This document shows positions 52,695 to 62,557 of a stretch of 64,000 nt of DNA, piece by piece. The translations under genes were made by a program, and so were the position numbers. How positions within the stretch are numbered: the stretch's first letter is position 1; every line of letters begins with the position of its first letter. The stretch is from JAUNQW01 sp043424615. GTDB lineage: Bacteria; Bacillota; Bacilli; Lactobacillales; Carnobacteriaceae_A. Below the pieces are notes generated by a model. The model saw only the letters and a program-made list of their open reading frames with translations, was not told the origin of the DNA and did no database searches. The stretch spans positions 1 to 64,000 of the forward strand of contig JBHWOX010000025.1 of NCBI GenBank assembly GCA_043424615.1. Direction: 5' to 3'.

Positions 52695-54932
52695 TTATTT
52701 TCTTAATATTTTTTCAGTCAAGCGTTCAAACCAATTACGTTTCATGACTTTAGGTTGTTTTTCTTTTTTACCAGCGGTTTTGATAAAGAGTGTCTTTTGA
52801 GCACCAATTTCTTTTTCACCCGCTGGCGCCTGATTTTTCTCATAACTACCATGCTCATTCAGCTGCCAAGATTTATAATTATCAGCGAGATAAAGTTTTA
52901 AGATATTGATTAAACGGCTTCTGAATTGATCCTTATGAATAGGGAAAGCCAATTCTACTCGGCGGCTCAAATTACGAGTCATCATATCCGCAGAAGACAA
53001 GTAAATTTTGTGGTCGCCATTGTTATTGAAATAATAAATCCGAGTATGTTCTAAGAACCGACCTACAATGGATCGAACCGTAATCGTTTCACTCAATCCT
53101 GGAACACCCGGTATTAAACAACAAATGCCCCGGATGATTAAATCAATTTTTACTCCGGCCTGGCTGGCTTCATATAACTTTTTGATGTATTGCTTGTCAG
53201 TCAGAGAATTCATTTTAGCAACGATATGACCATTACCGAATTTTTTCTGATTTTCAATCTCCGTATCAATTTTATCCATAAAGGTGTTACGTAATTCGAA
53301 TGGCGACACATGTAAGTGGTTGTAGTCTGGCCGTTCTGAATAGCCAGATAAGAAGTTAAAGAAATTGAAAACATCTTCGGCTAAGGCTTCTTCTGAACTC
53401 ATCAATCCCAAGTCAGTGTATTGGCGAGCCGTTTTATCATTATAGTTACCTGTTCCCAAGTGGAAGTAACGTTTGTATCCGTCTGCTTTTTTCTTTACCA
53501 CCAGGGTGGCTTTGGAGTGAGTTTTTAACTCTTTCACCCCGTAAATAACATGAACACCGGCTTCTTCTAATTCAGTTGCCCAGACCACATTATTTTGTTC
53601 GTCGAAGCGAGCTTTCAACTCTACCAAGACCGTCACTTGAATGCCGGCTTTAGCTGCTTTTTTCAAATTGCTGATGAGCGGAGAATCATTAGATACCCGG
53701 TAAAGGGTTTGTTTGATGGATACCGTGTTAGGGTCTTTAGCCGCTTCAGCAACCAATTCGATGACCGGATCAAAAGAGTCGAACGGATGGTGGAGTAAGA
53801 ATTCTTCCCCTTCATCCATCAATTCGAACATATCCCTTTCGTGCAGAAGAGTAGGATAGTAAGGATCAAAATCAGGATAACCCGCCTCCGGATGGCGGTT
53901 CACAATATCAGATCGCAAGCCCCACAGATAGTCGAGGTCTAGAGGCCCATCGAGGGCATAGAGATTTTGCTCATCCAAATTCAGCTCTTCCATGAGGAAG
54001 GCGACATCTTTTACAATTTCTTCAGAAGCGTGGCGGCTATCAATTTCAAGACGCACCGCTACCCCATTTTCACGTCGCTCGAGATAGTTTTCAATGACAT
54101 GGAGTAAGTCTTCGGCCCCTTGCTCATAAATCTCAGCATCAGCATTACGAGAAATGCGGAAGTTGAACGTATATTCAATATCATAGCCTTTGAATAATTT
54201 ATCAATATTGAGCTTGACGATTTCCTCTAATAAAACTAGGGTCTTCGTTTCGGCTTGCTCGTCTAAAATATAATAACGATCCAATAATTTAGGCAGTGGG
54301 ATGATGGCCACAAAGGGATCCCCATCCTTCTCCAAGCGAGCCAATAAGTGGATGGCTTCATTCTCTAGCTTAGGAAAAGGACGGTAGGCATCAACAGCAA
54401 AAGGAGTAATCGCCATTTCAATTTTTTCTTCAAATATCTTTTCGGCTTCTTTTTTCTCTTCAGCTGTCAATTCTTCAGCCGTCCGGTGGGCAATGCCAAA
54501 GACTTCTTCAACTTCTTTCATTTTTTCTTTGTAAAGTTGGTATTGGTAGGCGACGATGCCTTCGTTTTTCTTAGCAATTTCTTCTAATTGTTTACTCGCC
54601 GGCCATTGTTTCTTAGAATCTTTTTCATTCTTGCCATACTTGACCTGGTCTTGTAAACCAGCCACCCGCACCCGGATAAATTCGTCCAAATTGGTCGAAC
54701 CAATAGCTAAAAAGGTCAGCTGCTCAGCCAATGGGTTATGGTCATCTTCGGCTTCAGCAATCACACGTTCGTTGAAATCTAGCCAAGACAATTCACGGTT
54801 TTGATATAAATCAGGGTTGTCTAAATCTTCAACTTTTGTTGCTGATGGGTTGGGATTTAAACTGTCCCCCTGAGTTTGAAGGCTCCTTGATTCTTGAGTT
54901 TGTTTCACATCTTTAGATTGTTGTTCAGCCAT
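52695..54932 (-). CDS. ppk: Polyphosphate kinase 1
   Basis: Reversibly polymerises ATP gamma-phosphate into polyphosphate, 745 aa from the ATG at 54932 (AAGGGGAT ahead). The N-terminal domain starts at YQNRELSWLDFNERV after a Gln/Ser-rich leader of about 45 residues. The phospholipase-D-like catalytic domains contain the autophosphorylated His in YFHLGTGNYND and a second His in FLEHTRIYYF. A lysine-rich tail ends the protein. It is preceded by ppx, forming a polyphosphate module. A frame of 15 codons upstream of 54932 lacks support. Confidence 0.95.
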   Translation of the reverse strand: MAEQQSKDVKQTQESRSLQTQGDSLNPNPSATKVEDLDNPDLYQNRELSWLDFNERVIAEAEDDHNPLAEQLTFLAIGSTNLDEFIRVRVAGLQDQVKYGKNEKDSKKQWPASKQLEEIAKKNEGIVAYQYQLYKEKMKEVEEVFGIAHRTAEELTAEEKKEAEKIFEEKIEMAITPFAVDAYRPFPKLENEAIHLLARLEKDGDPFVAIIPLPKLLDRYYILDEQAETKTLVLLEEIVKLNIDKLFKGYDIEYTFNFRISRNADAEIYEQGAEDLLHVIENYLERRENGVAVRLEIDSRHASEEIVKDVAFLMEELNLDEQNLYALDGPLDLDYLWGLRSDIVNRHPEAGYPDFDPYYPTLLHERDMFELMDEGEEFLLHHPFDSFDPVIELVAEAAKDPNTVSIKQTLYRVSNDSPLISNLKKAAKAGIQVTVLVELKARFDEQNNVVWATELEEAGVHVIYGVKELKTHSKATLVVKKKADGYKRYFHLGTGNYNDKTARQYTDLGLMSSEEALAEDVFNFFNFLSGYSERPDYNHLHVSPFELRNTFMDKIDTEIENQKKFGNGHIVAKMNSLTDKQYIKKLYEASQAGVKIDLIIRGICCLIPGVPGLSETITVRSIVGRFLEHTRIYYFNNNGDHKIYLSSADMMTRNLSRRVELAFPIHKDQFRSRLINILKLYLADNYKSWQLNEHGSYEKNQAPAGEKEIGAQKTLFIKTAGKKEKQPKVMKRNWFERLTEKILRK

Positions 54933-55018
54933 AACTATCCCCTTCTTGAAAAATATTTTGCACTTTAAAGATAGCACATTTTTGCTTAGTATGGGGGATA
55001 TTGGGCCTTTTTTTACAT

Positions 55019-56563
55019 TTAATTTACATTCTCATTAAAGACAATAGTCAAATCTCCATTTAAAAAACGTTCCACATGATTTTTTTGCTTGTTGGCCCGG
55101 TAAGATTCTGCAATCAAGTCCCCAGAATAGTCCACATAGAGGGTGAAATCCCCATCATCATGGGCTTCCAAGGACATGTTTTGAACATGGTTGACCTGGG
55201 CATCATTTAAAGCTTCAGAGAATTTGACAATGCCACCAAAATACATGATTCGTTCTAATTCGACTGAACTGAACCAGCTTTGAAAATCTTCAATATATTG
55301 CTTATATAAAGATTTGTTCTTAAAGGAAGCAATCAGGGCAATGGTGACCCGTTCTTTTTGGTTAAAGCCGGACATAGAAATGTTAGAAAGAACATAAAAA
55401 GTATGTTGAGACCAACCATCATCCTCAATATATTTACCCACATAATACAAGATCGTTCCATAATAGAGTAAACGTATCTCTTTATCCGACAAACGAAGAA
55501 TGTTATTCCGTTCTAATTCTCTGATAAATAAGTCTGCAATAATAAAGCGCTGGTTAACCGCGTAAGAGGATACTCGATATTTGCGTGCGATACGCACTAT
55601 ACTTTGGCCGGGAATATCGCTTAAACCGTAAGGATGGTCATAGCTTTGATTAATATAATGCATGATAAAACCTTCACGCAAACCCCGATGAGAAATATAA
55701 AGATTTTTAGAGTTGGACACACTCATGATTTGCTGGAAGACAAGATTGGCGGGAACAATGGTATCTTTCCGTTCTTTAGACAAGCCATCTAAATCATCCA
55801 AATCGCTCATCGTTCGCGAACAGAAAATATCCAAGGTTTCATTGATATCGGCTTGTGACATCCGGTAGCCATGGATACCAGCAATGGGGTAATTATTCGC
55901 CCGCTGGTGGACTTCAGCAATATTACGGACAGACCCCCCAATACCTACTAAAGCTAGGCCACTGTCTTGTAGAAAATCAATCTCTTCCAGCTGTTTTTTT
56001 ATAAATTTACGCGCTTTTTTTAAGGCTTTTTCGTCATTATGTTCAACCGATGAAAAGAATTTTTCCTTCAAGGTGACTGCTCCAAAAGGCAAGGAAATTG
56101 TTTCTAACGGCCGGTCGTGTTCGTAAAGAACTAACTCGGTGGAGCCTCCCCCTATATCAATCGAGATACCCTTTTTGAAATTCATGGTGTGGCGGATGGC
56201 ATAGTTTCCATAATAAGCTTCCTCTTCCCCGCTCAAGACACGGAGGGAAATTCCAGTCAACTTTTCCACTTTTTCTTTAATGTCATCCACATTGCTCGAC
56301 AAACGAATGGCTGCTGTCGCCACAAAGAAGATTTCTTCCACATCAAACTGCTCAATAACCGCCATGAAGCGGTCGAGGGTTTGCAGAAGAATGCGGATAC
56401 CCTCATCATTCATCTGGCCGTCCTCTTCTAAATAAAGAGCTAAACGAGCTGGAACCTTAATATTTTGCATTTCACTGACATTGAAATAACGATCACAGGA
56501 AAAAATTACTAATCGCACGGTGTTAGACCCGATATCGACCAAGGCCAAACGAACGTCTTGCAT
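55019..56563 (-). CDS. ppx: Exopolyphosphatase / Ppx-GppA phosphatase
   Basis: Hydrolyses polyphosphate, or pppGpp in related enzymes; 514 aa. The ASKHA fold starts with LALVDIGSNTVRLVIF, and the phosphate loop is ISIDIGGGSTELVLY. The C-terminal half (about 320-514) is a helical HD-like domain. The start at 56563 has AAAGGGAG eight bases ahead. It is transcribed before ppk, and the two set polyphosphate levels. Activity on pppGpp cannot be ruled out. Confidence 0.92.
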   Translation of the reverse strand: MQDVRLALVDIGSNTVRLVIFSCDRYFNVSEMQNIKVPARLALYLEEDGQMNDEGIRILLQTLDRFMAVIEQFDVEEIFFVATAAIRLSSNVDDIKEKVEKLTGISLRVLSGEEEAYYGNYAIRHTMNFKKGISIDIGGGSTELVLYEHDRPLETISLPFGAVTLKEKFFSSVEHNDEKALKKARKFIKKQLEEIDFLQDSGLALVGIGGSVRNIAEVHQRANNYPIAGIHGYRMSQADINETLDIFCSRTMSDLDDLDGLSKERKDTIVPANLVFQQIMSVSNSKNLYISHRGLREGFIMHYINQSYDHPYGLSDIPGQSIVRIARKYRVSSYAVNQRFIIADLFIRELERNNILRLSDKEIRLLYYGTILYYVGKYIEDDGWSQHTFYVLSNISMSGFNQKERVTIALIASFKNKSLYKQYIEDFQSWFSSVELERIMYFGGIVKFSEALNDAQVNHVQNMSLEAHDDGDFTLYVDYSGDLIAESYRANKQKNHVERFLNGDLTIVFNENVN

Positions 56564-56635
56564 GCTAGCCACTCCCTTTCGTATAGTTCTATCTTATGAA
56601 AAAATGTGAAAAATAAAAAGCACAATGTCTGGCAA

Positions 56636-56670
56636 TAAAAAAAGAGGAATTTAATGATAAAATTCCTCTT
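56636..56670 (-). terminator. Terminator of trxB
   Basis: Stem AAGAGGAATTT / AAATTCCTCTT, seven-base loop, then seven T residues on the minus strand. Confidence 0.9.
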
Positions 56671-56713
56671 GGCTTATCTCAGCCGCTAATGGCAAGCATA
56701 TTTTCCTTAAGCC

Positions 56714-57640
56714 CTATAAGTTTTGAATATAATTGTAAGCTTCATAGCCGGCGATAGAACCGTCTCCAACTGCTGTGGCTACTTGACGCAAAGGAGTTTG
56801 GCGGACATCACCAATAGCAAAAATACCCGCTTGAGCCGTTTGCATTCTTTCATCCGTTATAATCCAACCGGCATCATCTGTAATATCTAAGTTGGCAAAA
56901 ATTTCTGAATTGGGAACATGGCCGATATAGACGAAGACCCCGTCGGTCGCTAGACTGGATCGTTCTCCTGTGTCTAAATGGTGGAGCTGGACTTCTCCGA
57001 CTCGCCCTTCACCATTAATCTCTTCCACTGCTGTATTCCAAATAAAATCAACCTTATCGTTCTTAAAGGCACGATCTTGAAGAATTTCCTGAGCTTTGAG
57101 CTGGTCACGGCGGTGAATGATCGTCACTCGGCTAGCAAATTGGGTCAAATAAGTCCCTTCTTCAACCGCGCTATCGCCGCCTCCCACGACCACAATCTCT
57201 TTATCACGGAAAAAGGCGCCATCACAAACCGCGCAATAAGACACTCCCCGCCCTTGGAATTCTTCTTCACCTGGAATTCCCAGCTTCTTGTTTTCACTTC
57301 CGGTCGCGATGATTACCGCTTTAGCCTGGTAGGTATTTTTGCTTGTTTGGACTTCTTTTATATCGCCTTTATTTTCAAGCTTTTGTACGGCTTCATTTTT
57401 GAATTGACTGCCAAACTGCAGGGCTGATTGGTACATTTCTTGAGCCAGATCAACCCCTGCAATGGATGAAAAACCGGTATAATTTTCAATTTTTTCGGTG
57501 TTATTCAACTGCCCCCCGGCAAGTCCTGAATCTAATATTAATGTTTTTAAGTCGGAGCGTGAAGCGTAAAGAGCAGCCGTTAATCCCCCGGGCCCTGCTC
57601 CAATGACAATCACATCATAAGTTGTATCCGTCTGTTCCAT
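56714..57640 (-). CDS. trxB: Thioredoxin-disulfide reductase
   Basis: NADPH-dependent flavoenzyme, 308 aa, that reduces thioredoxin. The FAD motif is VIGAGPGGLTAALYA at 13-27. The redox pair is C136-A-V-C139. The NADPH motif is VVGGGDSAVEEG, and GIFAIGDVR is near the C-terminus. RBS GGAGG. It lies 22 bases after galU on the same strand. In Firmicutes it is usually an Spx target. Confidence 0.97.
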   Translation of the reverse strand: MEQTDTTYDVIVIGAGPGGLTAALYASRSDLKTLILDSGLAGGQLNNTEKIENYTGFSSIAGVDLAQEMYQSALQFGSQFKNEAVQKLENKGDIKEVQTSKNTYQAKAVIIATGSENKKLGIPGEEEFQGRGVSYCAVCDGAFFRDKEIVVVGGGDSAVEEGTYLTQFASRVTIIHRRDQLKAQEILQDRAFKNDKVDFIWNTAVEEINGEGRVGEVQLHHLDTGERSSLATDGVFVYIGHVPNSEIFANLDITDDAGWIITDERMQTAQAGIFAIGDVRQTPLRQVATAVGDGSIAGYEAYNYIQNL

Positions 57641-57662
57641 AAAAACCTCCTGTCACATTTTT

Positions 57663-58535
57663 CTATAAGCGGTCGGCTGTTTCAATAATAAAAGAAGTCA
57701 AATGGTCACGATAATCGTCCTGAGTCAACCCATACTCTAAGATAGTTTGCAGATAACCGATTTTTGCTCCCACATCATAGCGTTTGCCCTTGAAATTCAA
57801 GGCAAAAACACGCTGGGTTTGGTTCAATCGGTCTATCGCATCCGTTAATTGAATTTCATTGCCCTTGCCTCGCTCTTGAGTTTCAAGTAGGTCAAAAATT
57901 TCTGGCGTCAGCAAGTAGCGGCCAATGATGGCTAAATTAGACGGTGCTTCTGCAGGGTCTGGTTTCTCCACAAAACGATTGACATGGTAAAGCTGGTCTG
58001 AATATTGACCTTCAGGATCAATCACACCATAAGAAGATGTCTCTTCTTTTGGAACTTCCATGACCGCTAGGGTAGACGCATGAGTTTCATCGTAGGCGTT
58101 CATGAGTTGTTTAGTGATGGGAATATCGTCCACCATTAAGTCATCCCCCAGCATGACGACAAAAGGCTCATTGCCGACAAAGGCTTTAGCCTGTAAAACC
58201 GCATGACCCAAGCCTTCAGGATACGATTGGCGGACAAAATAAAGATTCGTCCCAGTCGTTCCTCTGACTAAATCCAATAAGTCATCCTGTTGGTGACGGT
58301 ACAAATAGTCTTCCATTTCAGGGTTTGAATCAAAATGGTCTTCAATAGCTCGTTTATTCTTTCCTGTAATAATGAGGATATCTTCAATTCCCGATTCAAT
58401 CGCTTCTTCCACTATAAATTGAATGGTTGGCTTATTTATAATCGGTAGCATTTCCTTGGCCAAGGCTTTGGTTGCTGGTAAGAAACGGGTCCCCAAGCCT
58501 GCTGCTGGAATCACTGCTTTTTTTACTTTGCTCAT
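57663..58535 (-). CDS. galU: UTP-glucose-1-phosphate uridylyltransferase
   Basis: Makes UDP-glucose from UTP and glucose 1-phosphate, 290 aa. The nucleotide loop is VIPAAGLGTRFLPATKALAKEMLPI at 8-32. FVEKPDPAEAPSNLAIIGRYLLTPEIF is typical. GGAGG precedes the start. It opens a two-gene run galU-trxB. Confidence 0.97.
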   Translation of the reverse strand: MSKVKKAVIPAAGLGTRFLPATKALAKEMLPIINKPTIQFIVEEAIESGIEDILIITGKNKRAIEDHFDSNPEMEDYLYRHQQDDLLDLVRGTTGTNLYFVRQSYPEGLGHAVLQAKAFVGNEPFVVMLGDDLMVDDIPITKQLMNAYDETHASTLAVMEVPKEETSSYGVIDPEGQYSDQLYHVNRFVEKPDPAEAPSNLAIIGRYLLTPEIFDLLETQERGKGNEIQLTDAIDRLNQTQRVFALNFKGKRYDVGAKIGYLQTILEYGLTQDDYRDHLTSFIIETADRL

Positions 58536-58615
58536 TCTTTTCCTCCAATCCTACTTATCTTTATAATAGTATCAATATTAGTGGTATTTCTCAATTCCTG
58601 AAATCCTTTCAGATC

Positions 58616-58660
58616 AAATTAAAAAGTTATGGTGAGAAGGAAATCTTCCCGACCATAACT
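58616..58660 (-). terminator. Terminator of hprK-lgt
   Basis: AGTTATGGT (58625-58633) pairs with ACCATAACT (58652-58660) with an inner GGAAG/CTTCC stem. TTTTTAATTT follows on the minus strand. Confidence 0.8.
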
Positions 58661-58684
58661 CTAAACTTGCTTTTCTCTTTTAAC

Positions 58685-59539
58685 TTACTGGATGTTTCGT
58701 TTTTCTTCCGGTTTCAATCCCTCCTGATAAGCGGGTAATGGCGGATAAGTATTCATACGGCGGTAGACCATGGTAGCAATGGCGCCTATAAAAAGGAAGG
58801 CGGATAAAACTTGAGAGACGCGGATGGGCGTATTGAAAAAGTATAGGCTGTCCGTCCGCATGCCTTCGATAAAGAAACGACCAAAGGAATACCAGCTAAT
58901 ATAAATTAAAGCGACTTCCCCTCTTTTCAACCAACCGTCCTGCCGTCTGAGAATTAAAATGACAATCAGACCAATGATATTCCAGCTGGATTCATACAGA
59001 AAGGTCGGATGGTAGTAGGTCCCATTAATGTTCATTTGCTCAATAATAGCAGAAGGCAGGTGTAAGCCTTCTAAAAATTCCCGATTCACCGGCCCACCAT
59101 GAGCTTCTTGGTTGACAAAATTTCCCCAACGCCCAATTGCCTGAGCCAGCATGACGCTCGGAGCTAAGATATCTAAACTTAACCAGATGGGCATCTTGTT
59201 GTGGCGGCAATACCAAATCAGAGTCAGCCCTCCAGCAATTAAGCCCCCATAAATGGCAATCCCTCCTTGCCAGATAGCAATAATTTCAGCCGGATGCTGG
59301 AGGTAGTAGTCTAATTCAAATAAGACATAATACAGCCGGGCCCCGATGAAACCGATGGGAATCACCCAAATGGCCATATCCACTATATAATCTTCATGAA
59401 AGCCGAGTCGTTCGGCTTCACGGCTGGCCATGGTCAATCCAATAAAGATGCCAATGGCGATAATAATCCCATACCAAGCGATGGACAAGGGACCAATTTC
59501 GATGGCAATGGGATTGATGGCTTGTATCAAATGTGCCAC
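58685..59539 (-). CDS. lgt: Prolipoprotein diacylglyceryl transferase
   Basis: Integral membrane enzyme, 284 aa, that attaches diacylglycerol to the lipobox Cys of lipoproteins such as the two in this window. Seven hydrophobic segments are visible. The phosphatidylglycerol-binding signature IGRWGNFVNQEAHGGP is at about 140-155. The GTG start overlaps the hprK stop by one base, giving tight coupling. Confidence 0.96.
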   Translation of the reverse strand: MAHLIQAINPIAIEIGPLSIAWYGIIIAIGIFIGLTMASREAERLGFHEDYIVDMAIWVIPIGFIGARLYYVLFELDYYLQHPAEIIAIWQGGIAIYGGLIAGGLTLIWYCRHNKMPIWLSLDILAPSVMLAQAIGRWGNFVNQEAHGGPVNREFLEGLHLPSAIIEQMNINGTYYHPTFLYESSWNIIGLIVILILRRQDGWLKRGEVALIYISWYSFGRFFIEGMRTDSLYFFNTPIRVSQVLSAFLFIGAIATMVYRRMNTYPPLPAYQEGLKPEEKRNIQ

Positions 59540-60498
59540 TAACGCTCACTCCTTTTGTTTTTATCACGTTTGGAATTTTCTTCCATTAATCGGTTGATAT
59601 TGTTCATTAATTTTTCAGAAGCATTAAAGCCCAAATTCTTGGATCGAATGGACATGGCCGCCGTTTCTATAATAATGGCAATATTTCGCCCGGAAGAGAC
59701 AGGGATAATCATGGATGGGATTTTGATGCCAAAAACTTCTTGGAATTGTACATCCGTCCCCAGGCGGTCGTACATCATTTTTTCATCCCACATTTCCAGA
59801 TGAACGATTAAATCAATACGGGCTTGTTCTTTGACTGATCCCACTCCAAACATATGGGTGACATCGATGATTCCTATCCCGCGAATTTCTATCATGTGTT
59901 GGGTCACTTCAGGAGCTTCACCGTATACATCCACCCCATTATAAGTCCATAAATCAACCCGATCATCGGTGACCAGCCGGTGGCCACGACGGACCAAGTC
60001 TAAAGCGGTTTCACTTTTACCAATGCCAGAAGGACCAGTGATTAAAATCCCCATACCATTAATATCAACTAAAACCCCATGGACAGACTTACGTTCGGCC
60101 AATTCTCTTTCCAGAGTATTGGTCACCCGGCTAGATAATTGAGTGGTGCGGCGGTCAGAACTGAGGATGGGAATCCCCATTTTTTGTGTATGGTTAATTA
60201 ATTCTTGTGGCGGTTCTAAACTCCTAGAAATCAGAAAAGCTGGGGTTTCTTTTTGGCAGAGATAAGAAAAAATTTCATCCCGTTTTTCTGGCGTCATGGT
60301 CTTGGTATAAGAAATCTCTGTTTTCCCATAGAGTTGAAGACGCTCAGATGGGTAATATTTCAAATAACCCGCCAGTTCTAAGGCTGGTCGGTAAAGGTCA
60401 TCGGTCGTAATTTCATTATCAATGTGCTCATGGCCATATAAAATATCAATATCATCTAATATATCTAAAAGTTCTGCGACTGTAATCGATTGAACCAT
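59539..60498 (-). CDS. hprK: HPr kinase/phosphorylase
   Basis: Phosphorylates HPr at Ser46 when glycolytic intermediates are high, the trigger of CcpA-dependent catabolite repression. It is 319 aa. Walker A is GPSGIGKS at 155-162, the catalytic Asp segment is LVTDDRVDL and the family signature IEIRGIGIIDV follows. It supports the reading of cre-like sites in this window. It pairs with lgt, as in Bacillus. Confidence 0.97.
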   Translation of the reverse strand: MVQSITVAELLDILDDIDILYGHEHIDNEITTDDLYRPALELAGYLKYYPSERLQLYGKTEISYTKTMTPEKRDEIFSYLCQKETPAFLISRSLEPPQELINHTQKMGIPILSSDRRTTQLSSRVTNTLERELAERKSVHGVLVDINGMGILITGPSGIGKSETALDLVRRGHRLVTDDRVDLWTYNGVDVYGEAPEVTQHMIEIRGIGIIDVTHMFGVGSVKEQARIDLIVHLEMWDEKMMYDRLGTDVQFQEVFGIKIPSMIIPVSSGRNIAIIIETAAMSIRSKNLGFNASEKLMNNINRLMEENSKRDKNKRSER

Positions 60499-60610
60499 AA
60501 TAATCTCCTTATCTTCAAATTTCTACTACATTTTAACACAGAAAAGTCTTTCTTAGCAGTGAGCAGGATCCATTTGAAAACTTTTATGCAACTTTATGCA
60601 TCTTCTCTGT

Positions 60611-60616
60611 TATAAT
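60611..60616 (+). promoter_or_regulatory. -10 box of ilvE
   Basis: A perfect TATAAT 30 bases ahead of the ilvE start. No good -35 is present. A short imperfect repeat ACTTTTATGCA / ACTTTATGCA lies at 60580-60600 and may be a regulator site. Confidence 0.45.
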
Positions 60617-60645
60617 AAGAATAATTTAAAAAAAGGAGCGATTGT

Positions 60646-61683
60646 ATGACAAAACAAAATGTACGTCCTGAAGATTTAAATTGGGAAGAATTGGGTTTTA
60701 TTTATCGAAAAACGGACTACCGCTATGTGTCCTTTTATGCAGATGGCAAGTGGGATGAGGGGCAATTAACCACTGACAATCAATTATGCATGAATGAAGC
60801 TGCTACCGGTTTACATTATGGGCAAAATGCTTTTGAAGGCTTAAAAGCCTTCCGCACCAAAGAAGGTCGGATCAATATCTTCCGCCCCATTGAAAATGCT
60901 CGCCGGCTCAATCGGTCTGCTGAACGCCTCTTGATGCCGACTATTCCAGAAGACGTCTTTATCCAAGCAGTTAAAGACGTCGTCCAAGCCAATGAAGAAT
61001 GGATTCCCCCTTATGAATCTGGTGCCAGCTTATACATTCGCCCAGTTTTATTTGGATCAGGAGAAAAAATTGGCGTCGGCCCGGCTGACGAATATACTTT
61101 TTCTGTTTTTGTCCTACCTGTCGGTCCTTATTTCGGCAAAACCTTAGAGCCCGCTAAATTTGCTGTGGCTGATTATGACCGTGCCGCCCCTTTGGGAACG
61201 GGTGCGGCTAAAGCTGGAGGAAACTATGGGTCATCTCTTTTACCTTCCCTTCACGCCCAGCAAGCAGGTTATTCCGATGCGATTTACCTTGACCCTAAAA
61301 ACCGTGAAACCATTGAAGAAATTGGCTCATCTAACTTCTTTGCTATTACTGAAGACGGTAAATTTGTCACGCCTGATTCTCCCTCAATTTTACCGGGCAT
61401 CACTCGCAAATCCTTGATGTATTTAGCTGAACATGAATTAGGGCTCACCGTTGAACATCGCCCAGTGAGCATCAATGAATTTGACCAATTTGTTGAAGCT
61501 GGTTCTTGTGGTACAGCAGCTGTCATTACCCCTATCGCCGGCATCCAAAATGGAGACGACTACCACGCCTTCTATTCTGAAACTGAAGCTGGTCCCATTA
61601 CCCAACAATTATACGACCTGCTCACTGGTATTCAAAAAGGCGATATTCCTGCTCCAGAAGAGGATTGGATCGTCCAACTTTAA
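60646..61683 (+). CDS. ilvE: Branched-chain amino acid aminotransferase
   Basis: PLP enzyme, 345 aa, interconverting Leu, Ile and Val with their keto acids. HYGQNAFEGLKAFR, the segment GTGAAKAGGNYGSSLLP preceding the PLP site, EIGSSNFFAI and GSCGTAAVITPI are typical of the class IV BCAT long form. RBS AAAGGAG. It stands alone, so it may serve catabolism or nitrogen balance as well as synthesis. Confidence 0.95.
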   Translation: MTKQNVRPEDLNWEELGFIYRKTDYRYVSFYADGKWDEGQLTTDNQLCMNEAATGLHYGQNAFEGLKAFRTKEGRINIFRPIENARRLNRSAERLLMPTIPEDVFIQAVKDVVQANEEWIPPYESGASLYIRPVLFGSGEKIGVGPADEYTFSVFVLPVGPYFGKTLEPAKFAVADYDRAAPLGTGAAKAGGNYGSSLLPSLHAQQAGYSDAIYLDPKNRETIEEIGSSNFFAITEDGKFVTPDSPSILPGITRKSLMYLAEHELGLTVEHRPVSINEFDQFVEAGSCGTAAVITPIAGIQNGDDYHAFYSETEAGPITQQLYDLLTGIQKGDIPAPEEDWIVQL

Positions 61684-61779
61684 GAAGACTTTCATCTTCT
61701 TGCCCCATGATGAAAAGAAGGTTAACAGCCACTTCTATCAAAGGGATAAAGATCCAGCCAAACACCAATCAAGCAAGAA

Positions 61780-61826
61780 AAAGCTCCGCCACTTCTTTGT
61801 AAAAAGAAGCAGCGGAGCTTTATTTG
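61780..61826. terminator. Bidirectional terminator between ilvE and YvlD-like gene
   Basis: AAAGCTCCGC pairs with GCGGAGCTTT, with an inner CTTCTTT/AAAGAAG stem, and flanking A- and T-rich ends. Confidence 0.85.
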
Positions 61827-61846
61827 TGTAATCTTGTTCAGCAGTC

Positions 61847-62194
61847 CTAATAAGACCGTGGACTGGATTGATTAATCGCTGAGTTAATGAGTGACATGAG
61901 GAAAGCAATTAAAAGTGTCACCCAGAAATTTGAAAAGACAAAACTTGATCCCATTAAAAAATCAGTAAATGTCAACATCAAAGCGTTAATAATCAAACTG
62001 AAAAATCCAAAAGTCAACAAGTTAATAGGAAGGGTCAATAGAGAAAGGACAGGTCGAATAAAAGTATTTAAAAGACCTAAAACGATTGACGCCCCTAAGG
62101 CCACCCAGAAGGATGAAACCACAAAACCAGGAACAATATAAGATAAGGCAATAAAAACTAAGGTATTTAATAATAAACGTTGCCACCAAGACAT
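61847..62194 (-). CDS. Membrane protein of the phage-holin-like family (YvlD type)
   Basis: A 115-residue hydrophobic protein with four membrane segments. The stretch GASIVLGLLNTFIRPVLSLLTLPINLLTFGFFSLIINALML is characteristic of the PF04020 family. Despite its database name this family is chromosomal and not phage-related. It is encoded 13 bases after a PspC-domain gene, like yvlC-yvlD in Bacillus, where they respond to envelope stress. Confidence 0.85.
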   Translation of the reverse strand: MSWWQRLLLNTLVFIALSYIVPGFVVSSFWVALGASIVLGLLNTFIRPVLSLLTLPINLLTFGFFSLIINALMLTFTDFLMGSSFVFSNFWVTLLIAFLMSLINSAINQSSPRSY

Positions 62195-62207
62195 GATGTC
62201 GTCTCCT

Positions 62208-62498
62208 TTAATCTTCTTTTTTTACTTTTTCTACTTCTTTAATCTGACGCTTTGGCTGCTGGCCTGGGCTATAACTGCTAAAGCTTTGAAAAATTTGTTC
62301 AAAGGGATCTTTGCGACTTTCTTCCGGTATAGCCATCCCTAAAATGAGATAAACTAAGGCAGGCAAGCCTAAACCAGGCAAGCATAAGACGATAAATACC
62401 AGTCGGAAAATCCACGGATTTATTTTAAAATATTGGCCGAGTCCGCCACAAACACCTAAGATGATTCGGTTCACACGTGACCGTCTTAAATTATGCAT
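62208..62498 (-). CDS. PspC domain membrane protein (YvlC type)
   Basis: A 96-residue protein from the ATG at 62498 (GGAGG ahead). The PspC domain reads RRSRVNRIILGVCGGLGQYFKINPWIFRLVFIVL, with two membrane segments to about residue 60. A charged cytoplasmic tail (KRQIKEVEKVKKED) follows. It belongs with the downstream YvlD-like gene in a two-gene unit. A role in membrane stress response is inferred from the family. Confidence 0.88.
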   Translation of the reverse strand: MHNLRRSRVNRIILGVCGGLGQYFKINPWIFRLVFIVLCLPGLGLPALVYLILGMAIPEESRKDPFEQIFQSFSSYSPGQQPKRQIKEVEKVKKED

Positions 62499-62557
62499 AA
62501 AAAACCTCCACTTAAACAATCTCTAACTCTTAAAGCATAGCTTTAAAAGATTAAGAT

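Noticed and set aside
61847..62194. Phage holin
   Set aside because: The family name is misleading: the gene is a chromosomal YvlD-like membrane protein paired with a PspC gene and there are no phage genes nearby.
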